Position numbers and translations under genes: made by a program. From contig CAUZBP010000008.1 of the NCBI GenBank assembly GCA_963578105.1, positions 37,437 through 101,436 on the forward strand: a stretch of DNA of 64,000 nt, given 5' to 3'. Below are positions 46,201 through 54,583 of the stretch, one piece after another (positions within the stretch are counted from its first letter, which is position 1; each line of letters begins with the position of its first letter). The notes under the pieces were generated by a model. It was not told the DNA's origin, did no database searches, and saw only the letters and a list, made by a program, of their open reading frames with translations. This DNA is from GCA-2718815 sp963578105. GTDB lineage: Bacteria; Planctomycetota; Planctomycetia; Pirellulales; Pirellulaceae.

Positions 46201-46537
46201 TCGGTGGCATTTGATAAGTAGCGCCATAGTTGATAGCGTCGATCAACAGGCTTTCGCTCGGGTTTCCAGGAACAATCGCGGGTCCGGTTTCACCACCCTG
46301 GAGGACCGCAGCACGCGAATCCAAACGCAGGCCACCCTTAATTTCCGGCGCATTAATGCTGTGACAAGCGTAGCATCGTTTAACCAACACCGGTCGGACC
46401 TGCGTCTCAAAGAACTCGATCGCCACTTCGTCAAACATTGGCGAGTCATTCTTTTCTTGTGCAAACGTAAGACCGCTGGATGCGACAAGCAACAACGGGA
46501 ACAAACCACGAAAAACGATACTCGCGAATCGAATCAT
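43214..46537 (-). CDS. PSD1-family protein with an inserted carbohydrate-binding-like domain
   Basis: The ATG at 46537 gives 1107 residues with the leader FPLLLVASSGLTFAQ. Order: PSCyt1 with RCYACHS; DUF1549 with IGLPPLPEQ, WARHWMDSFRYAEGYG and the second haem-like ACARCHDHKFD; an inserted beta-rich domain about residues 490-680 (DFENGYEGWFTTGEAFG to YIEIIDQGDGFVAIDEIRL) that resembles a galactose-binding/CBM-like fold; then DUF1553 with LTARVMVNRIWHHLFGRG and NVPAQALIMMN. The insertion suggests polysaccharide binding. Downstream partner: the DUF1501 gene at 41747-43183. Confidence 0.93.
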   Translation of the reverse strand: MIRFASIVFRGLFPLLLVASSGLTFAQEKNDSPMFDEVAIEFFETQVRPVLVKRCYACHSINAPEIKGGLRLDSRAAVLQGGETGPAIVPGNPSESLLIDAINYGATYQMPPKSKLPAAEIAALTNWVKRGAPWPAGTVVSRISREKFDLNARKKAHWCWQDVQYHEPPTVGRPDWPSCELDYFVLARLESSGLPPAPPADKRTLIRRAFFDVIGLPPLPEQVHAFVNDNSSEAFQKVVDELLESPHFGERWARHWMDSFRYAEGYGHEFDYSIPHTFRYRDYLIRALNEDVPYDQFVIEHVAGDLLEDFRRHPVEGYNESVIGTGFWWLGEATHAPVDVRDDEGRRIDNQIDVMTKTFLGLTVACARCHDHKFDAITTEDYYALTGFLQSSRRHQAALDPGGKIRSRSTQLVAVKRKIDSMVPQAVLTANDLSGDLFARYLLASREVNAGTPAEVIAEHFDLETERLNRWVDALQRSDVNPSSHPMHVWAAWSPSGEDIVAANFDSHRARMAEDEKNVNEYNEMNPLIIDFENGYEGWFTTGEAFGANPTRKQQWDRRASELTLDAPGVADSGSVSNRLQGVLRSPTFTLTHPNIFYRIRGKDVQVQLILDGYFMNVFNGLLFGGFRFDVNDGEDFAWHRQAGDIGRYLGHQAYIEIIDQGDGFVAIDEIRLSNGPVPPTPPSELAMEVLKNGGLDSLEGLAAAYGRVWNRVVQAWQVGSVTLPDQELIDWAMRCGLVNVASSDQSIFATAQRRMQELEKDIPAPVRILSMVDGTGENERVFVRGNHRTLGEEAPRQLLAALVGRKPGVKKGSGRLDLAKDIVDPTNPLTARVMVNRIWHHLFGRGIVGSVDNFGVLGQRPTHPELLDLLAIQFVNNGWSVKQMIRTILLSSTYQMSSVPNLAAEKIDPGNVLLHRMRIRRLQGEVIRDSILQISGRLDHTLFGRSVPIHMTEFMQGRGRPGGNGALDGEGRRSIYLEVRRNFLSPMMLAFDTPIPFNSVGRRNISNVPAQALIMMNDPLVVEQARVWARRLLSDKDLSVEQRMENMYLAAFACPPRKAELSEGKNFLRQQGKALGLVPEAYKTDERVWADLCHVMMNVKKFIFIH

Positions 46538-47235
46538 GGCAAGTCTCCAATGCAAATGAAGTTCATCGGTCTGGTCCGCAGACAAAATACACAGGTCTTT
46601 TAAAGAATTTTAATCCGTTGCCCATCCATCCGCAACGTTTTGAACCACGGATACCTGACGGCCGTCAGGAGATCAGCACGGTTCGCCCTGCAATTTTCCG
46701 CCGCCCCAATCAGGTCCATGTTTTCGACTCTCACGGTCGCTGGGAGAACATCTTTGATGATTTGACGGCACCGAAACCTTTTCGACCTTCCAACGATACC
46801 ACCCTGGGCGTAGCCGTTTGGCTGTCCAGCCGAATCAAAATCATCATTTTGGCCTTATACACTGAGCACGAAGTTTCTTATAATCACACCCGCGAATCCA
46901 GCGATCCGATCAAGGCATCCGTTCGCTCTTCCCCCATAGATCAACCGGTCCGCGAGATCCAAATAGGAACTTGATCGAGAACCTTGATAACAGCAAATGT
47001 GGTTTGACTTGTCTCTGTCCGCCTGATTGTTGTTACGCCACGTACGGAGCCAACTTCGTTTTCATTTTTCTGACGGCCGATGCAGCCACAGTCATTCGAG
47101 GATCATAGAATACTGGAAATTTCGTACCAACGAATCCCAGGCTCGCAAGCTTCCTTGTTGTACAAGATTGTAAAAAAGGTACCGCGCGTCGAACCGAGAA
47201 GGTTCGGCCAGCCATAGGCGTAGGAGACGCAAATC
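46538..47235. other. Intergenic region with a coding-like but unplaced frame
   Basis: The 700-base gap between the PSD1 gene and the kinase contains a plus-strand frame open to 46974. It reads PNQVHVFDSHGRWENIFDDL and then NDTTLGVAVWLSSR. This mildly recalls FG-GAP/VCBS-type blades (VRVFD... GVxVA) found in planctomycete cell-surface proteins, but there is no start, no repeat and no signal peptide. It is probably a decayed fragment or chance. The last ~200 bases before 47236 contain no ORF and should hold the kinase promoter. Confidence 0.35.
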
Positions 47236-48243
47236 ATGGCAAAACGTCAGTTGGACGAGTTTCAGCTGGGCGAATCCATTGGGGTCGGCACCGTGGGAAC
47301 ACTCTATGCCGCCACGGAAACTGCCAGTGGCCAGAGCGTCGCTCTGAAAATTCTGCTGCCAATCGCTTCGAATGATTCCCTGGTGATCGCTCGATTCGAA
47401 CGCGAGATGCTCATTCTTGAGAAGCTGACCCACCCTAACATCGTGCGATACTATGGGGGTGGTCGTAGCGACGGTCAACTGTTTTATGCTATGGAGCTAG
47501 TTCAAGGTGGATCCCTCAAGGAAGTCGTACAGTCGTCAGGCCCCCTCACCTGGCCTGAAGTGGTAACGATTGGGATTCAAGTCTGTTCTGCTTTACAACA
47601 CTCTCACAACCACGGCATCATCCACCGTGACCTCAAGCCAGGCAACTTGTTCGTGAGCCATGAGAGCCAGGTAAAATTGGGTGATTTCGGAATTGCCCGT
47701 GATATGGACGAGGGTGATATCACCGTTTCGGGACTGACTGTTGGCACCCGCTCCTACATGTCTCCGGAACAGATTACCGGTGAAGTAGTTTCCGGAAAAT
47801 CGGACCTGTATTCGCTGGGTTGCGTCTTGTTCGAATTACTGGTCGGCAAGCCGCCATTTCAAGGTTCAAATTTTGCCCAGTTGTTCGAGCAACACTTACG
47901 GCACGCACCACCTGAAATCGATCAACTGGTGCCCAACCTGCCGGCGAGACTTTCCGATCTGATTCCCCAGCTGTTAGCCAAAGATCCCGAAGCAAGACCC
48001 TTCAACGCTCGAGCCGTGCAAGGTGTCTTGTTAGAATTGTCGGCAGAACCGTATGAAGATCCTGGTAGCGCAGCCGATGTAGCAGCCGCGTCGATTCGTG
48101 ACCAGGGTATTGCGCGACTGGGCCAGCGTGTGCACGCACTCCAACAGCCGGCCCCTGTCCCTGAAATCTCCTGGTGGTCTCTGGCCGCAATCGCAGTACT
48201 GATCGTGGTCTTGATCTTAGCAGCGCTCGCATTTGCACACTGA
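47236..48243 (+). CDS. Membrane-anchored Ser/Thr protein kinase
   Basis: The 335-residue protein is a Hanks-type kinase (PknB-like) with all core motifs: G-loop IGVGTVGTLY (15-24), VALK with Lys38, HRDLKPGN with catalytic Asp132 and Asn137, DFG at 150-152, and GTRSYMSPEQ. A single membrane segment at about 313-333 ends the chain (LAAIAVLIVVLILAALAFA) with almost no extracytoplasmic part. There are no PASTA or other sensor domains. It probably transduces signals with partner proteins. Planctomycetes carry many such kinases. The ATG follows a purine-rich GGAGAC ribosome-binding site. Confidence 0.92.
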   Translation: MAKRQLDEFQLGESIGVGTVGTLYAATETASGQSVALKILLPIASNDSLVIARFEREMLILEKLTHPNIVRYYGGGRSDGQLFYAMELVQGGSLKEVVQSSGPLTWPEVVTIGIQVCSALQHSHNHGIIHRDLKPGNLFVSHESQVKLGDFGIARDMDEGDITVSGLTVGTRSYMSPEQITGEVVSGKSDLYSLGCVLFELLVGKPPFQGSNFAQLFEQHLRHAPPEIDQLVPNLPARLSDLIPQLLAKDPEARPFNARAVQGVLLELSAEPYEDPGSAADVAAASIRDQGIARLGQRVHALQQPAPVPEISWWSLAAIAVLIVVLILAALAFAH

Positions 48244-48411
48244 TCAAACATCGACCGCAACAACTCGACGGCCTGGATCGTCAGTGTCAAACCTCCGTAC
48301 GACAGTTCCCAACCTGAACGATGCCGTACAACAGGGCTGTTCAGTGGACCTGGGGCGAACTGGTCACTGGGTGCGACTCTTCTGAAAGCCAGCCTCTCTT
48401 GTAAACACCGG

Positions 48412-49617
48412 TCAGCCTTGCGGTAGATCCCAGAACGTTCCGGTGATGCCGGTCACCGCTTCGGCGTTCTGTGCGTAGCAGGTCGTGAAAATACGCCCTG
48501 GTTTGATCTCCAGCGACGAACTGTAGCCCTGGTCGCCGTTGGGAGCTTCACGAAGTAGCCATGATGTCTTGCCCCACGTCGTCCCGCCGTCACTACTGAA
48601 CCGCGCATAGATTCCGTAGGGGGGATATCGTCGGCCGTAGGTAAGCAGCACCCGCCCATCAGAAAGCTTCCGGAGTCGGGGACAGGCGCCGGAAAGAATG
48701 TCCGTTTCCACCGGTTCACTCCACGTCTTGCCTCCATCGATCGATTCGTTTCGCCAAAAAAGTCCGTTGCGTTGGTTTTGAGATACCCCCATGCGATGCA
48801 TTCCGAGCAGATGGTCCCGCCGTAACTCCAGCAGGCACGGCTCGTAATAACCGCGGGTGTTCTTACTGCCTCGCGTGATGACCGTCTGCCCTGACCACGT
48901 TTTACCGTCGTCATCTGAATGGTAGAGCACATTCGAAGCGGGCTCGTCGTCTGCCATCCTCCCGTAACAGGGTGCAAGCAGCTTTCCGGACTCCAGTTTT
49001 ATCGGTGCCGCACACGTGTGCAGCCCGGGAGCAAACAGAACCGCGTGATGTAGCTTCCAGGTCAGGCCATAGTTGTCGCTCCAGCACCAGAAACCACCGA
49101 CGCCGCTGAAGGGATACTCATTTTTATGGAGGTGTGGTATCCCACTCCGGCCTGTTTCCACAACCGGAACAACCTCGTGCATGGCCAGCAATCCACCGAC
49201 ATGCCCCTGTCCCAGATAGATCGGGGCGAACTCCTGGCCACCCCCGGCAGCGAGTTGCGTCGCGTCCTTCGTTTCCCACGTTTCACCCAGGTCATAAGAA
49301 CGCATGACAGTAATGATCGAGCTGGGGTGCGTGTGGCGCAGCCGTTTCTGCCTTGGTGCCTGCCGGAATGCGATCAACAGTTCGTCGCCTTCCAGACGCT
49401 CAACGTGTGGAAATGCGGTGTAGCGTGAACGATCGAAAAGAATGTCGGTCTGCTGTACCCCCGACGGACGCCTGACACCACTCAAATCCGTTCGATCAAT
49501 CCCGGACTTCGCCGCACGAGCAACTTGGGTCCAGGACCCGTTGGCGAGAATGGAAGCCGTTGTCGGTAACAGCGCAGCCCGTTTCAAAAAACAACGGCGC
49601 GTCGGTCGTTTTTTCAT
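48412..49617 (-). CDS. Sialidase/BNR-repeat protein with a Tat leader
   Basis: The 401-residue protein begins with a twin-arginine-type leader (TRRCFLKRAALLPTTASIL). A sialidase-fold propeller carries five Asp-box motifs: SYDLGETW, SDNYGLTW, SDDDGKTW, SIDGGKTW and SSDGGTTW. Arg in FRQAPRQK and the GSKNTRGYYEP tract could be substrate-binding but cannot be proven by eye. It is paralogous in fold to the gene at 39138-40361 but uses Tat, not Sec, export. It is an exported glycan-active protein of unknown substrate. Confidence 0.85.
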   Translation of the reverse strand: MKKRPTRRCFLKRAALLPTTASILANGSWTQVARAAKSGIDRTDLSGVRRPSGVQQTDILFDRSRYTAFPHVERLEGDELLIAFRQAPRQKRLRHTHPSSIITVMRSYDLGETWETKDATQLAAGGGQEFAPIYLGQGHVGGLLAMHEVVPVVETGRSGIPHLHKNEYPFSGVGGFWCWSDNYGLTWKLHHAVLFAPGLHTCAAPIKLESGKLLAPCYGRMADDEPASNVLYHSDDDGKTWSGQTVITRGSKNTRGYYEPCLLELRRDHLLGMHRMGVSQNQRNGLFWRNESIDGGKTWSEPVETDILSGACPRLRKLSDGRVLLTYGRRYPPYGIYARFSSDGGTTWGKTSWLLREAPNGDQGYSSSLEIKPGRIFTTCYAQNAEAVTGITGTFWDLPQG

Positions 49618-50114
49618 CGTCGATTCCTGTGAACGGAATTTGAGTCGCTCAAGTCCAACTTCAGTCCTTCAGAACCCGCGTGTTGGTATCCACACACCAG
49701 CGTCGCACGTTCCAGCTCGATTGTTTCCCCCAAAGACAAAGTTCAATCACAACTTTTCTGCGTTATTTTACCGGTTACCATTTGCATAAAAACCCCAAAT
49801 CTCCGGCGCGCCAAACGGCGTATCATCCAAAAATATCTACATGACTCGTGGGCGGGCGAATTGGCGGAGAACCCACTTCGTCCCCAGCGATGAGGGCAAC
49901 CAGGTGGTCATCCAGTGGTTCTGTCGTAAAATAGTTTCCGAGCGCTTTGGAAAAGCGGTCAAAAAATTCTTCGAACTCTTTGCGACTCGCACCAGAGCGA
50001 TTAAAATTTCTCTGAGGCAACGCGTCATTGGATATCGAATGAAACGAACTTGGATCGAATTGCGTTCCAAGGTGTCTCTTGAACATTGATTCGCAGTGTC
50101 GAGGTGAGTCTGGC
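49618..50114. other. Intergenic region with a possible divergent small gene
   Basis: About 500 bases separate the sialidase-like gene and the plus-strand DUF1501. The rightmost part contains the small minus-strand frame 49823-50086, described separately. The remainder (49618-49822) shows no ORF with a recognisable motif. Confidence 0.4.
49823..50086 (-). CDS. Possible 87-residue protein divergent from DUF1501
   Basis: A minus-strand ATG at 50086 opens 87 codons. The amphipathic middle (SRKEFEEFFDRFSKALG) and the charged C-terminus (DDHLVALIAGDEVG) look more like protein than random frame. I recognise no family, and a ribosome-binding site is not evident upstream of the ATG. The opposite strand is also open but with poorer composition. 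It would be transcribed divergently from the DUF1501 gene beginning at 50115. Confidence 0.35.
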   Translation of the reverse strand: MFKRHLGTQFDPSSFHSISNDALPQRNFNRSGASRKEFEEFFDRFSKALGNYFTTEPLDDHLVALIAGDEVGSPPIRPPTSHVDIFG

Positions 50115-51554
50115 ATGAAAAATTTTGACTCTGCCAGTGATTTCGGCCATTCCGCCACGCGGCGGCAGTTGCTCCAGTGGTCCGCAAACGGTTGCCTCGG
50201 CCTGAGTTTGGGCGGGCTGTTGCGTGCCCAATCTGCCCACGCTGACTCGGCTGAACATCCAGCGAACACGGCAAAAATTCGGTCCTGCATTCTTATCTTT
50301 TACTACGGTGGACCCAGCCACCTTGATACTTATGACTTGAAGCCAAATGCGCCTGCCGAGGTGCGTGGTGAATTCAAGCCTATCTCGACCTCGGTCCCGG
50401 GCATGCAGGTCTGCGAACACTTGCCACACATGTCCAAGCTGATGCACAAAGTGGCACTCATTCGCAGCATGCACCACACCAACCGCCTGCACGACTCGGC
50501 CTCGACCGAGGCCCTGACCGGACGTCAATCACCCAACGGAGATCGCGAAGAAGCTGTGCCGATCGAACAGTTTTTTCCCTGCCACGGTGCGACACTAAGC
50601 TATCTTCGAAGCGGAAACAATCTTAACGTTTCCCACGCGGCATTGCCCTACGTGTTTCACAACGTGGTAAACGTCCCTTGCCAGGGAGGCGGCTTCCTGG
50701 GTAGAGCGTTTGATCCACTTCAGATTTCGGTCAATCCCGACGAACAAACCTATCATGCCGGCGCGTTAAAGTGGCAGGATGGTTTGTCGCCCGATCGAAT
50801 TCTTGAACGGCGGCGGCTGTTAGATGATTTGGCGGCTGCGGCCGGGACGACAAAAACAACGGACGAGTGGCGCCGGTTTTGTGACCGGGCGTACCGGCTG
50901 CTGTCTTCCAAAGAATTCCCAAAGGCGATTGACTTGACGCAAGAACCGGCTGCGGTGCGGGAACGTTACGGACTGTACCCCAGCGGAACGTACATCGATA
51001 ACCACACCACTCCCGGAGGTCCCAAGGACGGTTTCGCCCGGAATATGCGGGGACAAAACTTACTGCTGGCCCGTCGCCTTGTAGAAGCGGGAGTCCCGTT
51101 TGTTTCCATTTACGACTACAGGCAGCAGGGACTCAACTGGGACGCCCACGTAAACAACTTCTACCAACATAAGAACCACTTGTTACCCCTGGCAGACCAG
51201 TCGCTTTCCGCACTGATCGAAGACCTCGATCAACGGGGGCTGCTCGATACGACACTGATCGTAGCCATGGGGGAATTCGGCCGCACCCCCAAAATCAATG
51301 AACATGGCGGACGTGATCACTGGCCCGATTGTTACACAGTGTTGCTGGCTGGCGGTGGAGTGAAAGGGGGATTTGTCTACGGTTCGAGTGACCGCCTGGG
51401 AGCCTTCCCGGCGACGGATGCGGCCACGCCCGCCGATTTGGCAGCCACCATCTTCTGGCGGTTTGGCATTGCCCCCGGAACCGAAATTCACGATTTCACA
51501 GGACAGCCCTGGAGAGTCGCCGACGGACAACCCATCACGCAACTGTTCGCGTGA
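50115..51554 (+). CDS. DUF1501 protein, Tat-exported, without a PSD1 partner
   Basis: The ATG at 50115, with GAGGTGAG upstream, gives 479 residues; 12 earlier codons are in frame but lack a ribosome-binding site. Leader: ATRRQLLQWSANGCLGLSL. Body: ILIFYYGGPSHLDTYDLKPN, MGEFGRTPKINEHGGRDHW, DCYTVLLAGGGVKGGFVYG, with the conserved C-terminal HDFTGQPWRVADGQPI. It belongs to the subgroup with DLKPNAPAEVRGEFKPI, which differs from the other copies. No PSD1 gene is adjacent in this orientation. The function is unassigned. Confidence 0.92.
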   Translation: MKNFDSASDFGHSATRRQLLQWSANGCLGLSLGGLLRAQSAHADSAEHPANTAKIRSCILIFYYGGPSHLDTYDLKPNAPAEVRGEFKPISTSVPGMQVCEHLPHMSKLMHKVALIRSMHHTNRLHDSASTEALTGRQSPNGDREEAVPIEQFFPCHGATLSYLRSGNNLNVSHAALPYVFHNVVNVPCQGGGFLGRAFDPLQISVNPDEQTYHAGALKWQDGLSPDRILERRRLLDDLAAAAGTTKTTDEWRRFCDRAYRLLSSKEFPKAIDLTQEPAAVRERYGLYPSGTYIDNHTTPGGPKDGFARNMRGQNLLLARRLVEAGVPFVSIYDYRQQGLNWDAHVNNFYQHKNHLLPLADQSLSALIEDLDQRGLLDTTLIVAMGEFGRTPKINEHGGRDHWPDCYTVLLAGGGVKGGFVYGSSDRLGAFPATDAATPADLAATIFWRFGIAPGTEIHDFTGQPWRVADGQPITQLFA

Positions 51555-51902
51555 AACCTGCTTTTCGTCGTGCCAAATTCTCCACTCGCTCAATTCGGGT
51601 CACTTGGAAGCACCCACTTCCAAAAGGCACTTTCACCTGTCCTTCGACAACACCCGGCGACGGGCGGGCCTCGCGGGTGACTTTTCTTCTGCTGCTGCAG
51701 GAACAAAAGCAACTTGGACCGTGCTGCAACGCACTGCAGACACGACGGGGTTCTTCATGAAAAACCGACTCCATGATAAAATCCCCTACCGAACGGATAC
51801 GTCGCCAAAATCGTTTGGAGACACCGTGCCCCGCCGTGTCCCCATGAACAGACGAACAATGATTCCGCAGTTCCTCCATTGGTTGAAACAGGATCCGACT
51901 AG
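51555..51902. other. Intergenic region, nothing recognised
   Basis: The ~350 bases between DUF1501 and the opine-dehydrogenase-like gene are open in parts on both strands but without motif, start context or codon consistency. The region probably holds the promoter of the dehydrogenase. Confidence 0.4.
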
Positions 51903-52985
51903 ATGACTGACAAATCGATCACAGTACTTGGTGGCGGTAACACGGCATTCAGCATTGCTGCGAATCTCTCTCTGCGTGGACATGACATTACCCTCTACGA
52001 AATTCCGGAGTTTGCCCACACATTGCAACCGCTGCGGGGAAACAACACCATCACTTTGAATGGTGCCGCTGAAGTGGGGGCAGCAAAGCTCGCCAAAACT
52101 ACGACGGACATTTCCGAGGCCCTCGCTGCGGCCCGCTTGGTACTGGTTCCCATACCTGCCTACGCGCACCGGCCGTTTGCAGAGGTGTGCGCCCCGCACG
52201 TTCGAGAGGGTCAGATCATCGTCGTTTTACCCGGGACTCTCGGATCTTTGGAGTTTTCCAAGATTTTCAAAGATCGGGGTGCTGCTGAGGGAGTGATTCT
52301 GGCAGAAACCGACACGTCGCCGTATGTCTGCCGAAAAACTGCCCCGGCTGAGGCCCACATCTGGGGAAGTGTCAACCTGGGCCTGGGAGTCCTGCCCGCC
52401 TCGAGAACAACGGAGGTGACTCAGATTCTGGAGCGGGTTTTTCCGGGAATCACCCCGCTCGCCAACGTGTTGGAATGCGGCCTGAGTAGTTTGAATCCAG
52501 CCGTTCATCCGGCCGGAGTTCTCATGAACGCCGGCAGGATTGAACGCTCCCGCGGAGAATTTTACTTTTATGACGAAGGTGTGACGCCTGGAGTGGTCAG
52601 GGTAATCGAAAAAGTGGATGCCGAGCGGCAGGCAATCGGACAAGCCGCAGGTGTCGGTTTACGGCCGGTGGCAGACGCCTTCCACCAGGCAGGATTTGGT
52701 CCCCGGGGTAATCTCTGGGAAACCATTAACGGAAGTCATATGCTCACTCAACTCAAAGCACCTCTGGTGCTCGAAAACCGTTGGCTGACTGAAGACACGC
52801 CCTACGGGCTGGTCGCATGGTCCTCGCTGGGGGCCCAACTTCGCGTGGCGACACCCGTCATCGATTCCATCATTCATTTGGTTTCCATCATGATCCAGTC
52901 GGACTGCCGGGAACACGGCAGAACGGTCAAAGAACTCGGCCTGGAGGGAATGGATCAAGCAGCCATCAGTCAGCTTCTCGAATGA
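51903..52985 (+). CDS. NAD/NADP octopine/nopaline dehydrogenase-family protein
   Basis: The 360-residue protein starts with an NAD(P) motif VLGGGNTAFSIAANL (8-22). A middle section LVLVPIPAYAHRPFAEV follows. The C-terminal Octopine_DH domain has its catalytic-site signature SLNPAVHPAGVLMNAGRIE, with the conserved His at residue 202. The family joins an amino acid and a 2-oxo acid through reductive amination to give opines or related metallophores, or acts in reverse. No metallophore synthesis partner (nicotianamine-like synthase) is adjacent, so an opine-type role or unknown substrate is likely. It ends convergently with the DUF1501 gene. Confidence 0.86.
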   Translation: MTDKSITVLGGGNTAFSIAANLSLRGHDITLYEIPEFAHTLQPLRGNNTITLNGAAEVGAAKLAKTTTDISEALAAARLVLVPIPAYAHRPFAEVCAPHVREGQIIVVLPGTLGSLEFSKIFKDRGAAEGVILAETDTSPYVCRKTAPAEAHIWGSVNLGLGVLPASRTTEVTQILERVFPGITPLANVLECGLSSLNPAVHPAGVLMNAGRIERSRGEFYFYDEGVTPGVVRVIEKVDAERQAIGQAAGVGLRPVADAFHQAGFGPRGNLWETINGSHMLTQLKAPLVLENRWLTEDTPYGLVAWSSLGAQLRVATPVIDSIIHLVSIMIQSDCREHGRTVKELGLEGMDQAAISQLLE

Positions 52986-53086
52986 CCCTGGCAGTGTCGT
53001 CTCCCTGCGGATCTGTAACGAGTCAACCACGCTTGAGGTTGACTCCGCCAGAACGACAACACGCCCGTACCCACACTGCTCTCCAA

Positions 53087-54583
53087 CTAACTTAGAATTT
53101 CTTTCACCACGCGTGCTGGATCGACACCTGTCAACTGTTCTTCCAGACCATGATGATTGTAAATGAGCTTTTCGTGATCGATCCCCAGGCAATGAAGAAT
53201 GGTCGCGTGCAGGTCGTGAACACTGACCCGGTTTTCCACGGCGTGATAGCCGAATTCGTCAGTAGCACCGTAGATGGTTCCTCCCTGCACCCCCCCACCC
53301 GCCAGCCATACCGAAAATCCATTCGCCCCGTGGTCCCGGCCCTTGCCCTGCGAAAGCGGCAACCGACCGAATTCGCCACCCCAAACAACCAGTGTCTGGT
53401 CAAGCAAGCCTCGTTGTTTCAGATCCTTGAGCAATCCGGCCACCGATTTGTCCGTTTGCCTGCAGGAATGCGGCAACGCATCCTTGATGTTGCCGTGGTG
53501 ATCCCATGGGTTGTCGCTCGGGTCGCAGTTCATGTAGACCTGGACAATTCGCACACCACGTTCGATGAGCCGACGGGCCATTAAACAGCGGCGGCCGTAG
53601 GAGGCACTTACTTTGTCGTTCAGTCCATACAGGTCGTGAGTCTGTTGCGTCTCCTGGGAAATGTCCAAAGCTTGGGTGGCGGAAATTTGCATCCGCGCCG
53701 CCAATTCGTAGCTGGCAATTCGCGCGTTCAACTCCACCTGTCCGGCTCGTGCATCACGATGTTCCCGGGCCAAGGTCGCGAGCAGGTCGCGAGAAAGTTC
53801 CAACACCGGGTCCGGGAAGTCTTGCTCGGCGTTCAAATGGAGTATGGGTGCCCCAACGCTACGTAACCGTGTACCCTGGCAGATGGGCGGTAGAAAGCCG
53901 GCTTGCCAATTAGTCTTGCCTGCCAGAATCTGACGATCGGGGTCATCCAGGGCCACGTAGGCCGGCAGGTTCTTATTGTCACTTCCCAGCCCGTACACCA
54001 CCCAGGATCCCAGGGAGGGCGACAAATTGCGTGTGCGTCCGCTGTGCATCAGAAAAATGGCGGCCAAGTGATCGAATGAATCGGTCCACATGGAACGAAT
54101 CAACGCAATATCGTCAGCGCATTCGGCCAGGTGCGGAATGACTTCCGACATGGGCATCCCCGACTGCCCATGCCTGGCAAACTTAAACGGCGATGGCAGC
54201 AGACCTCCGGCCACACCGACCGACTCGACATTGTCCAGAAAGGCGCGCGGTAATTCGCCTTCGTGTTTCACCAAGGCCGGTTTGGGGTCGAACATGTCCA
54301 CCTGGCTTGGCCCGCCTGTCATGAACAATTGAATCACCGAAGTGGCCCCTGGCTCGACGTGCGGCAATCGGGGTTGCAGACCCTGGCGAGTTACTACAGC
54401 CGCATCGGCGGGGCGGCCGGAGATGAGGTCATCCGTGAGCAAACCGGCCAGCGCGGTGCCCAGTAGACCATCGCCCATATGACCGAAAAAGTCGCGACGT
54501 CCTAAACCGGTTCGCACAGCCTGAGGCTGCGAAAGCTCCCCCCGGGGTTTATCTTTCCGTTCCTGGTCGGGATTAATCGACAT
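53087..54583 (-). CDS. DUF1501 protein, Tat-exported
   Basis: The 498-residue protein has the leader GLGRRDFFGHMGDGLLGTALAG, twin-arginine type. The DUF1501 core reads IQLFMTGGPSQVDMFDPKP, FLMHSGRTRNLSPSLGSWVV, WGGEFGRLPLSQGKGRDHGANGF and HATILHCLGIDHE. Its ATG at 54583 lies inside the last codons of the upstream PSD1 gene (stop at 54573), an 11-base overlap that suggests translational coupling. It is the downstream member of a complete PSD1-DUF1501 unit at the left end of the co-directional block. Confidence 0.93.
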   Translation of the reverse strand: MSINPDQERKDKPRGELSQPQAVRTGLGRRDFFGHMGDGLLGTALAGLLTDDLISGRPADAAVVTRQGLQPRLPHVEPGATSVIQLFMTGGPSQVDMFDPKPALVKHEGELPRAFLDNVESVGVAGGLLPSPFKFARHGQSGMPMSEVIPHLAECADDIALIRSMWTDSFDHLAAIFLMHSGRTRNLSPSLGSWVVYGLGSDNKNLPAYVALDDPDRQILAGKTNWQAGFLPPICQGTRLRSVGAPILHLNAEQDFPDPVLELSRDLLATLAREHRDARAGQVELNARIASYELAARMQISATQALDISQETQQTHDLYGLNDKVSASYGRRCLMARRLIERGVRIVQVYMNCDPSDNPWDHHGNIKDALPHSCRQTDKSVAGLLKDLKQRGLLDQTLVVWGGEFGRLPLSQGKGRDHGANGFSVWLAGGGVQGGTIYGATDEFGYHAVENRVSVHDLHATILHCLGIDHEKLIYNHHGLEEQLTGVDPARVVKEILS

